DNA from: Oscheius dolichura | Lineage: Eukaryota > Nematoda > Chromadorea > Rhabditida > Rhabditidae | Length of the DNA: 64,000 nt | NCBI GenBank assembly: GCA_932521035.1 | Contig: OW051495.1 | Location: 2,914,001 to 2,978,000, forward strand | Reading direction: 5' to 3' | Shown here: positions 12,224-23,626 of the stretch, piece after piece | Numbering within the stretch: position 1 is the first letter of the stretch | Layout: every line of letters begins with the position of its first letter | Made by a program: the position numbers and the translations under genes | The notes under the pieces: generated by a model | What the model was told of the DNA's origin: nothing | Database searches by the model: none | What the model saw: the letters and a program-made list of their open reading frames with translations, nothing else

Positions 12224-12280
12224 ATTTCGTAAAGTCACAAAGTTTGTGCCTCCGCGTCCTTGTTCACTCTGTGACTTGTC

Positions 12281-12290
12281 CTATTTATAG
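12281..12290 (-). promoter_or_regulatory. TATA box, minus strand
   Basis: CTATAAATAG, read on the minus strand, matches the TATAAATA consensus and lies about 60 bases before the ATG at 12223. Confidence 0.4.
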
Positions 12291-12625
12291 GGCGGAGTGG
12301 ACAAGTATGACGGCCTCAACACGCGTCGTCTAATGTTTCACACTTGATCTATTTGATATTTTTGTTGATAAAGGGTACTTTAGTTGTATTCCTAAGTAAT
12401 TTGTTGTTTTCCTCGAGTTCAGTCCTTATCTTTGGCCGAAAACACTCCGGAACCAAGAAGCATTTCCTGGTTACATTGACTTTGCTTCACTCCGGAAACA
12501 TAAGAATTGCCCCTAACTCTATTTCGCTCAACTCGTTGATAGATAAATAGAAACAGTTTCCGAGTTTCAATTCCGTTTTAAAAGAAAGTCTTCGGCTATA
12601 TTTCGGTTGACGTTTTCTGCGGGTT

Positions 12626-12650
12626 GTCGGTCGTTTGGTCAATGATTCAC
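12626..12650 (+). promoter_or_regulatory. Promoter block shared by both P450 genes, copy 1
   Basis: GTCGGTCGTTTGGTC, one variable base, then ATGATTCAC, about 110 bp before the P450 start. The same 25 bases, with one change, stand upstream of the second P450. TGATTCA resembles an AP-1/bZIP site. Neighbouring stretches (TTTCAATTCC, TTTTAAAAGAA) are also shared. Confidence 0.45.
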
Positions 12651-12750
12651 AGTGACTGGTACAAAGGTCAACTCCCGTTCTCATTTTTGGACTACAGATT
12701 GAATTTTAACTAGAAATTTAGAATTGTTTCGGGATAATACTATATATTCA

Positions 12751-12756
12751 TTTTAG
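12751..12756 (+). promoter_or_regulatory. Candidate spliced-leader acceptor, first P450
   Basis: TTTTAG followed by AAG and the ATG at 12760. The same arrangement is present at the second P450. Confidence 0.5.
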
Positions 12757-12759
12757 AAG

Positions 12760-15062
12760 ATGTATGTGATACTTTTTACTCTCTTCCTAGCCTGGATCTT
12801 CTACGAAATGTATTGGAAACGAAGAAATCTTCCTCCTGGTTGGGAATTTCCCCCATCCTCCTTATTCACCAAATTTCAGGCCCCACTCCTCTGCCCCTGA
12901 TGGGGAATCTCCATCAATTTTTCTGGCACCAGCCGGGGTATGAGTTCTTTGCCCAGAATAAGGAACAATTCGGTCCGATCTACACCTGGTGGATGGGTAG
13001 GAACCTTGTCTTTTGAAGAGAACAAGAGTTTAGGGCCGACTGTTCCCGTGGTCAATATCTGTGACTACGACCTACTGAAGGAGACATTCGTCCGGGACGG
13101 GGACTCCTACACGGATAAATTCGAATTCAGTGGATTGAACGAGGTGTTCAGAGGTGGGATAGATTACAGTATACTGAAGAGATGTATAACATTTAGGAGG
13201 AAATTATGGGATTGCGGAGTCGGTTGGGGAGAGATGGAGGGAACACAGACGATTCGCACTCCATCAGATGAGAGATCTCGGATTGGGGAAGATGAAAATG
13301 GAAGAACGGGTCAGTATCTTTATTCTCCGGTTGTTTATTCCAAAAATCGTGTAATCGGAAAGTTTTACGGCCTCTATAATTTGAACAAAAGACAATACCT
13401 TTTCTCCTTGCGAACCTGAAAGAATATTTCCATGTTCCATTGCAGACTTATTTAGCTACTTCTGTACAAACATTCGGTTCATACAACGTCATTCATTCCA
13501 GATTCTTCATGAAGTCGATGAGCTGACAGCCAAATTCATCGAGAATCCAAAAGTCGATATCCAAATAGAGATACAGTATGCCATAGCTAATGTCATCAAC
13601 CAACTACTCTTCGGATACCGATTCTCTGGGGTGAATTTTTTCCGTTTAAAGGCAGTTTTTAGGATAAAAAGAAGGAGTGTGACGTGTTGATGAAGATGTT
13701 GGACAAGCAACAAGACTCCGGTCAGGGAGCCATGATCATCGTCATGCTGTTCACCTGGGCGAGGAAGTTACCGTATCTGAAGGAGCATTGGAAGGGGTTG
13801 GGATGGAGAGTAGTTTGAAATGGAGACGAATTCAGGTTGTTGGAGTTTAGCGAGGAATTCTTCGGATTCTTTGAGAAACAGATAGAACAGCATAAAAATG
13901 AGGTACGAGCTGATTTCTATTGAGATTCCAGATGTTTCAGTTTGACTATGAAGTGGAGGATTCCACTGACTATGTGGAAGCGTATTTGAAGGAGAAGAGA
14001 AAGCGAGAAGCGGCGGGAGATATCGACTCCTTTAGGTTATTTTAGGAGAATATGAGGGAAAGAACAGGGTGTTCAGCGATATACAGTTGAAAAACATGTG
14101 TTTCGATCTCTGGATAGCCGGGCTGAACACGACGACCACGACACTACAGTGGGGAATTGTCTATCTGCTCAACCATCCCGCTGTACAGGTGGGTATTCTT
14201 CTCCTTTAGTCGGGTGGAGTAATAGCCGTCGATGTTGGAACAATATGTTACGCAGACGGCTGCACTAAATTAGCGCCGCGAAAACAAAAAGTCTTTATTC
14301 TGAGTACGTTTCAACTTCTCTATGAATATTGTACTGAAAATGATATGTAATCAAAGTTCACTTTACCATAATTTAGCCAACTTTATTCAGGAGGAGATGC
14401 ACAAAGAAATGGATCGAGTCATCGGCTCTTCGCGGTTAATCACCATGAATGACAAGAACAGCCTCCACTACACCCATGCCGTTGTCCTGGTCAGTTTCAT
14501 CAGACGAAACATTTACATGTTACTGTTTCAGGAAGTCCAGCGAGCTCTAAACCTGGTCCCGAACAATTTGCCCCACGCTACCACTAAAGACGTCGTGGTC
14601 AACGGGTATTTGGTGAGAAAATGTTCATTTCAATGCAACAGGAAACCTACTTCAGCTGCCCAAGGGAACAACGGTGACAGCAGACATCGGGGTCCAACTC
14701 TACGACCCGAAACTGTTCCCGAACCCGGAGAAATTCGATCCGGAGAGATTCCTCGAAAATGGAAAGGTCAAGATGGTAATGAACTTCGGGTTAAATAGAG
14801 AGAAAGGGGTTTACAGTACCCGGAAGTGATGCCATTCTCCGTCGGGAAGAGACAATGCCCGGGAGAGGGTCTCGCCCGGATGGAGCTCTTCCTCTTCATT
14901 GCCAATATCTGTAACCGGTTCAAGGTAAGAGAATATGTTTCAGAGAACACTCGAGATTTCCAGCTGTCGTCCCCCAATCCTCCCTCCCTGAAAAAGACCT
15001 TCGCCAATCTCCAGAAGCCAGTGACCGCTATTGATCTCACGACAGAATATCGTTTCAAATAA
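12760..15062 (+). CDS. Cytochrome P450, CYP33-like (first of array)
   Basis: About 13 exons encode a full-length microsomal P450. The N-terminus [19 protein letters not shown] is a membrane anchor, followed by the hinge [18 protein letters not shown]. Next come [24 protein letters not shown] and [20 protein letters not shown], all close to nematode CYP33 proteins. The I-helix is [13 protein letters not shown]; the acidic residue normally before the Thr pair is Asn. The K-helix ExxR is EVQR and the PERF motif is DPERF. The haem loop is [11 protein letters not shown], with the Cys ligand present. The last exon ends TEYRFK. Splice sites close in phase throughout and no inactivating change was seen. 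It should be an ER monooxygenase for lipids or xenobiotics. Its 283-codon 3' portion shares identical tracts with the next gene. Confidence 0.87.
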
Positions 15063-15609
15063 AATGGTTTATCTTTCTGTGTCCAATTATGTGAATGGCA
15101 ATCGCCAGAGATTTATTGCCCAAGAGAAACACAGAAATTGCAAAGTCACACCCACAAAGTCATATTTCTGATTCTGTTATCTTGTTTCTGGTGTGACTGT
15201 GTCTGCTTGTCAATACCGCGGGGTGGGCGTAGTGCCTCGAACTCTTGTCCTCATATCCCCCGCTTGATACATTCAACAGTCTGCCAGAAGAAGACGGTCG
15301 TTCTCTTCCATTGTTCTCTCTGTTTATCTCCCTAAGAGTTTAGTCCTTATCTTTCTCTCCTAAACAATCGACGACCTTTTCACATTCGCTTTTTCTTGTT
15401 TGATTCGTTCAAGAGACATAAACTTTCATCTAGGACGGCATTTATTTTCTTCGATCATTTGAGAAAAAGACAAGTATTTACCAACCGGTGGGCCCATTGT
15501 TTACCCACCTTTGCTCTCTCCCGAGTTTCAATTCCTCTTTTAAAAGAATAGCTATCTCTAATTTTATCGCTTCAAATGTCGTATTATCGTTTTATCGTTT
15601 TGTCGTTTT

Positions 15610-15634
15610 GTCGGTCGTTTGGTCGATGATTCAC
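15610..15634 (+). promoter_or_regulatory. Promoter block shared by both P450 genes, copy 2
   Basis: Second copy of the block at 12626, here about 105 bp before the ATG. Similar spacing to the gene start in both copies argues for a kept cis-element or a recent duplication of the whole promoter. Confidence 0.45.
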
Positions 15635-15730
15635 GCCGGCTGGCACAAGGTCAGCTGCCATTTCCCGGTCTCGTTCGCTCTCAATTTACACTTCCATTGA
15701 AAATTTCTCTTATCAGGGTAATCTAGCCAT

Positions 15731-15735
15731 TTTAG
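15731..15735 (+). promoter_or_regulatory. Candidate spliced-leader acceptor, second P450
   Basis: CATTTTAG followed by AAG and the ATG at 15739, matching the first P450. Confidence 0.5.
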
Positions 15736-15738
15736 AAG

Positions 15739-18700
15739 ATGTATTTTATACTTTTTACTCTATTCCTAGCCTGGATCTTCTATGAAATGTATTGGAAACG
15801 GAGAAATCTTCCTCCAGGTTCGAAATTCGATCAAATTCGTGTAAACAGACTTCCAGGTCCCACTCCCCTTCCCCTGATTGGGAATATTCATCAATTTTTC
15901 TGGCACCAGCCGGGGTATAATTTCTTTGCAAATAATAAAGAACAATTCGGCGCGATCTATACTTGGTGGATGGGTGAGTCCGTTCTTTTCTGTTCCTCCT
16001 ACAGAATAAATGTTTAGGACCGACTCCAATAGTCAATATTAGCGACTACGATCTAATAAAAGAGACATTTGTCCGGGATGGGGACACCTACACGGATAAA
16101 TACCACTTTGGGCTGAACGACGAGTTCAGAGGTTTTGGAGGCTATAAATAAAAGAAAAGGAACATTTAGGAGGGAATTATGGGATAATTGAATCAGTGGG
16201 GGAGAGATGGAGGGAACACAGACGATTCGCACTCCATCAGATGAGAGATCTCGGATTGGGGAAGATGAAAATGGAAGAACGGGTCAGTATCTTTATTTTT
16301 TGCGTTTATTCGAATAGCTAAAAACAGTGAAATTGATAGTTTGACTAATCGAGTTTCTTTGTTTTCAAACAAATCATAAAAAAGTGTTCCCGGGAAATTC
16401 TCATTCTCTGCGTCTTTTTGTTGAATTTCCACCGTAATGGCCATTTTACCACGGCAAAAGGTGAAAAATGGCCAAAATGGATAGCGGCTAGATACATTTG
16501 AGCTCTTTTTCAAGTTTTACGTTTTTATAGTAAAGTCGACTAGAAGAGCCCAGTATTTATGAGGGGCGCCTTGGCCAGCCAGCGGCCGGTCGACGCCCCC
16601 GTTTTCTGTTGGCGGAGGCTCCGCGCTTGGGGTTTCTCCACGTTGAGAACTTCGGTCGAAATCTCCAGCTTTGACAAAACGACAAGAAGTGTCGTCGAAT
16701 GAGCCTACTCCCATCGCGCTAGCTCAAAAAACTTGTGCCATTTTTCGAAACTTTGAGGCTCGCTTCCTCCCGACGCCCTCAACCTAACGCTACCAAAAGT
16801 ACCAGGCCGTAAAGAGCAAAAATTATCGGTTCGAATGAGCCTACTCTCAACTCCTCAGCTCAAAAAAAATATTCCGGTTACACATCATCTTTTACAATAA
16901 AAATTCCTCATTCGAACCGATAATTTTTGCTGAGTCGAACTGCACTTTTAGAATTTTTTGAAAGTGAGGGAGGGAGGAGGAAGCGAGCTTTCAAATTTCG
17001 AACATGGCACGATCGTTTTTTGAGCTAGCGTGACGAGAGTAGTGTTATTCGATGGCGCTTCTTGGCGTATTGGTGGTTTATTTTTTGCTAAGCTCTGGCA
17101 CGTCACAGTGACGAATCGACAACACTTTACCAAAGTTAAGCCTTTTCCTATAAGCGGCCTGCTTCGGTCTGCTAACTGTCAAAAGCGGTTTCGCTTTTCG
17201 TTTTGTCAAAGTCGGAGATTTCGACCGAAATTCCCAACGTGGAGAAACCCCAAGCGCGGAGCCTCCGCCAACAGAAAACGGGGGCGTTGGCCGGCCGTTG
17301 GCCGGTCAAGGCGCCCCTCATAAATACTGGGCTCTTCTAGTCTGTATAAGCTTTTCCGAAACAATCCGATACTATTGATATTGCCCATATGCTAGTTGAT
17401 CCACTTCTACGTTCCGCCGCCTACTTATTTATTTGGCTGTGCTCTAGCTTTCAGTTCGTTGAAGCAATTTTTTATTGTAGATTCTCCATGAAGTTGAGGA
17501 ATTGACGGCCAAATTCATCGAGATCCCCAAAGTCGATATCCAGGCGGAAGTCCAGCTCGCCGTGGCCAATGTTATCAACCAACTGACCTTCGGATACCGT
17601 TTCGCTGGGGTGAAATTCTTCTTTTTTTCGAGAACAGAGGCATTTCCAGGAGAAGAAGAACGATTTTGATGTGTTGATGAATTTATTGGACAAACAACAA
17701 GACTCCGGGCAGGGAATGGCTCTGGTTCTGTTCGTATTCCCCTGGGCAAGGAAGCTACCGTATTTCAAGGCCTGGTGGGACAAGTAGGAGACAATCGAAA
17801 GGGGAAAACATGAATAGAATGGTTTAGATTTATGGTATTCCGGGATGAATTCTTTGGATTCTTCGAAAAACAGATAGAACATCATAAAAATGAAGTAAGG
17901 ACAATTTTGAGCGAATTCAGAAGTTTCAGTTCGACTATGAAGCGGAGGATTCGACTGATTATGTCGAGGCATACTTGAAAGAGAAGAAGAAACGGGAAGC
18001 CGAAGGGGATTTCGATTCTTTTAGGTTATTTTGGGAGAATACGAGGGAAAGAACAGGGTTTTCAGCGATATTCAGTTGAAAAATACGTGTTTCGATCTGT
18101 GGGGAGCTGGCTTGAATACAACGACGACGACCCTTCAGTGGGGAATTGTCTATCTGCTCAACCATCCCGCTGTACAGGTTAGTTCCCCTTATTTTTCTAT
18201 GTTTCGGGTAGCCTATGAATATTGGATTGAGAATACTAAACATTCGTTTGTTTTCCCAATTTTCCCTTATGCTTTCAGAAGCGATTTGAAATAATCTTTC
18301 TAAAATTTGGTTCATTGTGAATTTCTCCAGAAATTGTATGTCGTCTTTCCTCTCAGAGTAGTGTTGTTCGAATCGTGTCTAGCGGAAAGAAAAGCACTAA
18401 ATGGGCCACTAGAAACAAGAAAAACGTAATATTATGCGTTTGTTTCAAACAGCCTTTGTATATTGCGCTGAAACGGCTTTCTAATAATCCTAAATTATGA
18501 AAAATCTCTCATCTAACAGATTCCCGTATTGTTTTTCCCCGGGAAACTTCTATCCAAACGACAGCCCCCAGTACCGAAAGAATAAAAAACTGTACAAGGT
18601 CTGACTAGACTATTATATTCAGGAAGAGATGCACAAAGAAATGGATCGAGTTATTGGTTCGTCGAGGCCCATCACTATGAATGACAAGAACAATCTCCCC

Positions 18701-19291
18701 TACACTCATGCCGTTGTCTTGGTCAGTTTCCTCCAGTCCCAGAACAAATACCCGACGATTTCAGGAAATGCAACGGGCTCTTAATCTGATTCCGGTCAAT
18801 CTGCCCCACGCTACCACTAAAGACGTCGTCGTCAACGGGCATTTGGTAAGGAAACGCTTCAAATCAAAAAGAAGAAGGGTATTTAGCTGCCCAAGGGAAC
18901 AACGGTGACAGCAGACATCGGGGTCCAACTCTACGACCCGAAACTGTTCCCGAACCCGGAGAAATTCGATCCGGAGAGATTCCTCGAAAATGGAAAGGTC
19001 AAGATGGTAATGAACTTCGGGTTAAATAGAGAGAAAGGGGTTTACAGTACCCGGAAGTGATGCCATTCTCCGTCGGGAAGAGACAATGCCCGGGAGAGGG
19101 TCTCGCCCGGATGGAGCTCTTCCTCTTCATTGCCAATATCTGTAACCGGTTCAAGGTTGGGCTACTTTCTCCCTCTCGAATAATGACTTCAGCTCTCGTC
19201 TGCCAATCCCCCTACCCTGAAGAAGACCTTCGCCAATCTCCAGAAGAAGGTAGTCATCGACGATCTCACCACGGAATATCGTTTCAAATAA
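15739..19291 (+). CDS. Cytochrome P450, CYP33-like (second of array)
   Basis: Paralogue of the upstream P450 with the same exon pattern. The anchor is [19 protein letters not shown], the hinge region [23 protein letters not shown], the I-helix [22 protein letters not shown] and the haem loop [11 protein letters not shown] are all intact. It ends [13 protein letters not shown]. Two introns are enlarged: 16283-17480 contains a foldback element, and 18180-18622 is 443 bp. Tracts 16199-16297 and 18885-19157 are identical to the first gene, intron included, while the rest has diverged. The gene appears functional if the long intron is spliced. A role in ER oxidation of small lipophilic molecules is inferred from the family. 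Confidence 0.85.
16541..17339. mobile_element. Foldback/MITE-like element in P450 intron
   Basis: The ends are near-perfect inverted repeats: GAAGAGCCCAGTATTTATGA at the left is mirrored at the right, and pairing runs on for about 140 bp. Further matched segments (CTAGCTCAAAAAAC, TTATCGGTTCGAATGAG) continue inward to a loop near 16865-16890. The right arm has about 150 extra bases. Each end is bordered by TA, and beyond that by GAC and GTC, so a TA target duplication is possible. There is no transposase ORF, so it would be non-autonomous. It lies wholly in an intron of the second P450. Confidence 0.8.
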
Positions 19292-19824
19292 ATTGTTTGC
19301 ACCCTGCTTCCCGCTGTCTCGGTCCTTGATCTTCCACTCCCTTCCTCCTGTCCGCTTCTATTTGAACTGGTTGTTTTCCCTCCGTCATTTCGTTAACTTT
19401 CGAAACTATTCCTGGTTAGAATGTTTCAGGTCCGCCTTATTTGATCCAGCTGCTCCTTTTCATCAATTTGTCTATGTTAGATAGTAGCATGAATAGATAT
19501 TGTGCAATTCGCCGTCTTTTTTGTTTATTTTTGGCCGGATAATATAAAAATCGCCGTGATAAAGAACCCCCAGTTGACTTTTCTTCCAATTCGACCCAAC
19601 TCGGTCCATGTTTCAAGTCTGCCTTATTAGTTCCGGAGTTCGTTTTTCTTCAATACTTCCTATAAGCTGTCATTCTATTTTCTCTTCCAATTGACCCAAT
19701 GTTTGTTCGACCAAGTTGATCGATGCTCTTCTAGCAGTCACCCACCTGATGGCCCGGCAACTGATCTCCGCTTTTTCTATCTGTACTTATTTCTCCTTTG
19801 AAAACCAAAAAGAATCCCCTTCAG

Positions 19825-21013
19825 GATAAGGAAAAAGAACTGGTTGACCTGATAGAAATGTTGGAGAGGCAGTAGAATGCCGGGAATGGGGTGATGTTGA
19901 TCCTTTTCCTATTTGACTGGGCCAGGCAGCTGCCATTCTTCAAGGGATACTGGGACAGGCGGGGATCTTCTCCCTTTTTGAAGAGAGAATCTTCAGATTT
20001 CTGCAGTTCCGAGATGACTTCTTTAGCTTCTTCAAGAGACAAATAGAATAACACAAAAATGAGGTTATATAAAAAATGGAAAAGTAGAGAAGAGGGAATT
20101 TAGTTCGACTACTCGGCGGAGGACTCAACGAACTATGTGGAGGCCTATTTGAAGGAACAGAAGAGGCGGGAAGCCGAGGGAGACTACGATAGTTTCAGGT
20201 TGAAGCTGTTGACAGATACCGTAACCCAGATAAAGTGAGATCCAGCTGAAGAATATGGTATTCGACCTGTGGTCGGCGGGGCTGGGCACGACGACGTCGA
20301 CCCTCGGCTGGGGCATCGTTTACCTCCTACACCATCTAGAAGTTCAGGTATTTTGGACGGAAAAATACCGTAACCCAGAGGATATACTCTAGGAGAAGAT
20401 GCACGAGGAAATGGACAGGGTCATCGGATCAGCCCGCCCGATAAAGATGACCGACAAGCCTGCCCTGCCCTATACCAGCGCCGTCGTCATGGAAATCCAG
20501 AGGGTCCTCAATCTGGTGGTCACCAACCTTCCTCATGCTACAACAAAAGACGTTGACATTGCTGGCTATCATGTGGGAAAAGGGGAATGTTAGGAAAATA
20601 CAGTAATCCAGATAAAAAAGGGGGCAATTGTCCTAGCCAACGTAGGAATCTACCTCCACGACCAGAAACTCTTCCCCGAACCGGAGCGCGTCGATCCGGA
20701 GAGATTCATGGAAAATGGGAAATTGAAGACGGTAAAGAACGGGTAAATAAGATGAAGAATAGGAAGTTACAGTACCCGGAAGTGATGCCGTTCTCCTTGG
20801 GGAAGAGACAGTGCCCCGGACAGGGACTGGCCCGAATGGAACTGTTCCTCATCCTGGCTAATGTCTGTAACCGTTTCAAGATTTCTTTATTCTTTCTAAA
20901 ATAGACGATAGTTTCAGTTCTCCTCATCTAATCCGCCAACTTTAAAGAAGACCTTCAAGAATCTGATGAAACCGGCGGATTTCATTGAATTGAAGGCGAC
21001 ATACCGTTTTTGA
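19825..21013 (+). pseudogene. Cytochrome P450 pseudogene (third of array)
   Basis: P450 remnant that starts at the exon equivalent to about residue 215 of its neighbours; no upstream exons are present in the 530 bp before it. The first exon has an in-frame TAG after MLERQ and the next has a TAA (KRQIE-stop-HKNE). Downstream parts look healthy: AGLGTTTSTLGWG (I-helix), EIQR, DPERF, the haem loop [11 protein letters not shown] and the end LKATYRF. The I-helix again lacks the acidic residue. Its introns repeat the motif TACCGTAACCCAGATAAA. It is diverged from the other two, so it is an older copy. If an unusual splice skipped both stops it would still lack the N-terminal half. Confidence 0.82.
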
Positions 21014-21648
21014 AAATAACATTCAATGATTGATTATAAATGTCAATGACTAGCAATATAATTTCTACCTCAGGGACACCAATCTTTTTCATTTGTATCC
21101 GTGTTTACATAATTGTTCCAGTTCATTTTATCGTACCGACTTTAATTCTTTCACAATGTTAGCCATCCCGAAATAAAATTATCTACGTCCAATCAGTTCG
21201 TTGTTTTACCCTCTCCCTTTATAAGATGAAACTTACTCTAACCACTTGTATAATTCTACAAGCAATTTGATCGTAAACCGTCCAAAAGGCAACCCCGTCC
21301 TATGCATAGGTGTGTCATTTGCCCGTTGATGTTGTCAAATATTCAATAAACTTTATTTTTTCTCCGTTTTCTGCTGCTTTTCTCTCTTGCATTTTGTACA
21401 GGCTCGTTCTGTCATCATTTTCTCTGTAACCTAATGCATGCGATTTCTAAAATTACGAAATGCTGTTCTAACAAGCGTGCGCAGTCTGCTGTATTTTCTA
21501 TTAAAAAAACAGATTGCAAGATGTTGATAATTGATATTCAAGAAAATATACTAAAAATGCAGTCGCTTACTTTAGTTTTTCTTATTTTCATTGTTTTGTT
21601 TACGAATTATGGAAGAATTGTAATAACCAACACATTTGTTTCAGGAAG
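21014..21648. other. Intergenic region
   Basis: 635 bp, AT-rich, between the P450 pseudogene and the membrane protein gene. No coding sequence seen; AATAAA-like signals occur at 21173 and 21345. Confidence 0.35.
21639..21644 (+). promoter_or_regulatory. Candidate spliced-leader acceptor
   Basis: TTTGTTTCAG ends four bases before the ATG at 21649, with no coding exon upstream. Confidence 0.45.
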
Positions 21649-23037
21649 ATGCTTGCTCTTCTTCTGCTTCCTTTTTTTCTTCTGCTTGCATGTGGTTTTA
21701 GCGAAGCCAACAGAACAAGTGCCAGTGAGAATAGGTATGATTTTCTTATCCAGTGCTCAATTTTTCATAATTTTTGATCCCTGATGGCAAGCTTTGTTCC
21801 CGGCTTTCAAAACTTTAGTCAAATCGTGGATGTACAGAATCTGGGAAATATGGCAGCTGGAGTACCGATTCTCCACACAATAACACAAGCCATTCCATCA
21901 CTTCGCGCTCTTCCAGGAATGAATGTGCCTGCAGGCTCAGGTCCGCAAACACCGAATAGAAATCTGAACAGTGCCATTGAACAGGTAGCAGTGTTTTTTT
22001 AAATTGTTACTTTTCTGCATAATTTTAGTTTACTGCACCAATTGTTCGTTTCGCCACTGGTGGTCGGCCTGTTGCTAGTGATATTCAACAGTTTATTCAG
22101 TCGATTCCCAATTTCGTCGTCAACATGCCCGGAGCAGGAGACATTGATTTGAGCAAGATTGATCCTAATCTGATAGACCACGTGCTCAAAGGAAGACAAA
22201 TACCAGGAATTCCCAAAGAATCAATGGATACTGTAATCCAGAACGTCATGAAAAAAGTGTATGAAGCTGCTGCAGCTGCGAAAAACGGTACATTGCAAAA
22301 GGAACAAGAAAAGGTTGGCTTTAGAATTATTGAAAGTAATTATTTATTTGTAGTTCCTCATTCCCATGGATAAACTGCCTAAAGAAATGGTTGCCAATGT
22401 AGTTGGAGGCCGATCTCTTCCTGGTTTAACACAAGCTGAAACTGAAACTATTAAGGTTTTTTCTAGCCTTCTTACCATTTCATATTTAGGAATATTACAC
22501 AAAAAGCTTTATAGCTCCTATTGAAAAACCTACGGCAAATGCCACATTGCAAGATATTTTGGCCAAAATTCCCAAGTTTGAAAAGCCAGTACGGACACCT
22601 TTCTCGCCCTATGATATCAACCAGCTGTCCACGGCCATGATCGACAAAAAAGCAGTCGAAGCAAGAGCCGACAGAATGAGGATGATTACAGCTATTTCAC
22701 TGGGTATAATTGGAGGAATTACGCTTTTTGTCGTGGGCATCTTCATCGTCATTTTGAAGAAAAAACGTGCTAACAGGGCACAGTGAGTTTTTTTAAAATT
22801 TTTTTCTTCGTATTTATGCAGTAAGCTAGAGTGTAATACATAGCGTTTGTATTATGACTATTCAAATAAGCCGAAGCTGCTAGAGCAAACGTAGGTTGCG
22901 TGTGCTGTCCACCTAAAATGGTTTTTGGTTCCTAAAATGCCTACAACAGTTTTCTCTAATAATCTACTCGTCCTTTCAGGCTACTTCAGACAGCCGTCCA
23001 GCTTTCTCCTGGCCCACCGCTGACTAACTCAACATAA
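21649..23037 (+). CDS. Unrecognised type I membrane protein
   Basis: Six exons encode about 315 residues. The start MLALLLLPFFLLLACGFSEA is a signal peptide. The outer part contains three loosely similar segments: TGGRPVASDIQQF, KGRQIPGIPKESMDTVIQNV and GGRSLPGLTQAETETIK. A sequon NGT also occurs. Near residue 265 a single membrane segment (AISLGIIGGITLFVVGIFIV) is followed by LKKKRANRAQ and a short tail ending PPLTNST. The predicted topology is outside N-terminus and short cytoplasmic tail. I do not recognise the family. Phases close at all junctions, and codon usage is more AT-rich than in the GC-rich genes to either side. Function unknown. Confidence 0.75.
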
Positions 23038-23244
23038 TTAGAAACTAACAAATTTTGTTTGTAGATTTTTCTTTCTTTATATTTTGTATATTGCGTGTAA
23101 ATAAAGATAGCATCTTGTATTTTGCTGCTTGGATTCTATGGCAGGGTGCTCCACCCGACCAAGCCTTTTTTTCTGCAACGGCTCTTTTAGTGTCGGCTAG
23201 AAATATCGGAAAAAAACAGCGATGTCCAAAACCGTCTGACTGAT

Positions 23245-23626
23245 GTTGTCAAGCCGACCGGTCAAATTTTGTCGAAGGGGAAAATCTTCCCCCGCAGTCA
23301 GTCTTCCTTCTTCGTCGGCAGTAGGCGGTCGTCTCGTTCATTATTCAGGTCACCTTTGCTACATTTTTTTTAAAATTTGTCTCTTTGAAAACTAAACCCT
23401 CGCCTTGACGAAAGAGTTGCCTTTTGATTGAAATTCGGGAAAAATGAGACAGTCAATGGGACTGCTGGAAGCGAATCCGCCGCTTTCAGCAGCCTAACCT
23501 TCGACCTCCGGGTCGGAGAAGGTGTCCTGACTCAGTTTTCTGATGTCTGTGGTGTCATTTGTGTCTATAGCGGTGTTTGGTTCAGCACACGGCCCCAGAT
23601 ATCGAAAGGGAAAACTGGAAGTGCTC
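23245..23626 (+). repeat. Diverged inverted repeat, left copy
   Basis: This segment aligns over its length with the reverse complement of 25884-26280. Shared blocks include GGTCGTCTCGTTC versus AGTCGTCTCTCC, TTTGCTAC, AGCGAATCCGCCG, AGCGGTGTTTGG and ACTGGAAGTGCTC. It has an open stretch reading ETVNGTAGSESAAFSSLTFD, but no complete gene. Confidence 0.6.

Noticed and set aside
13100-13320. Frame damage in the first P450 (159-codon ORF in the wrong frame)
   Set aside because: A short GTGGG...TTTAG intron restores [18 protein letters not shown], the expected P450 sequence.
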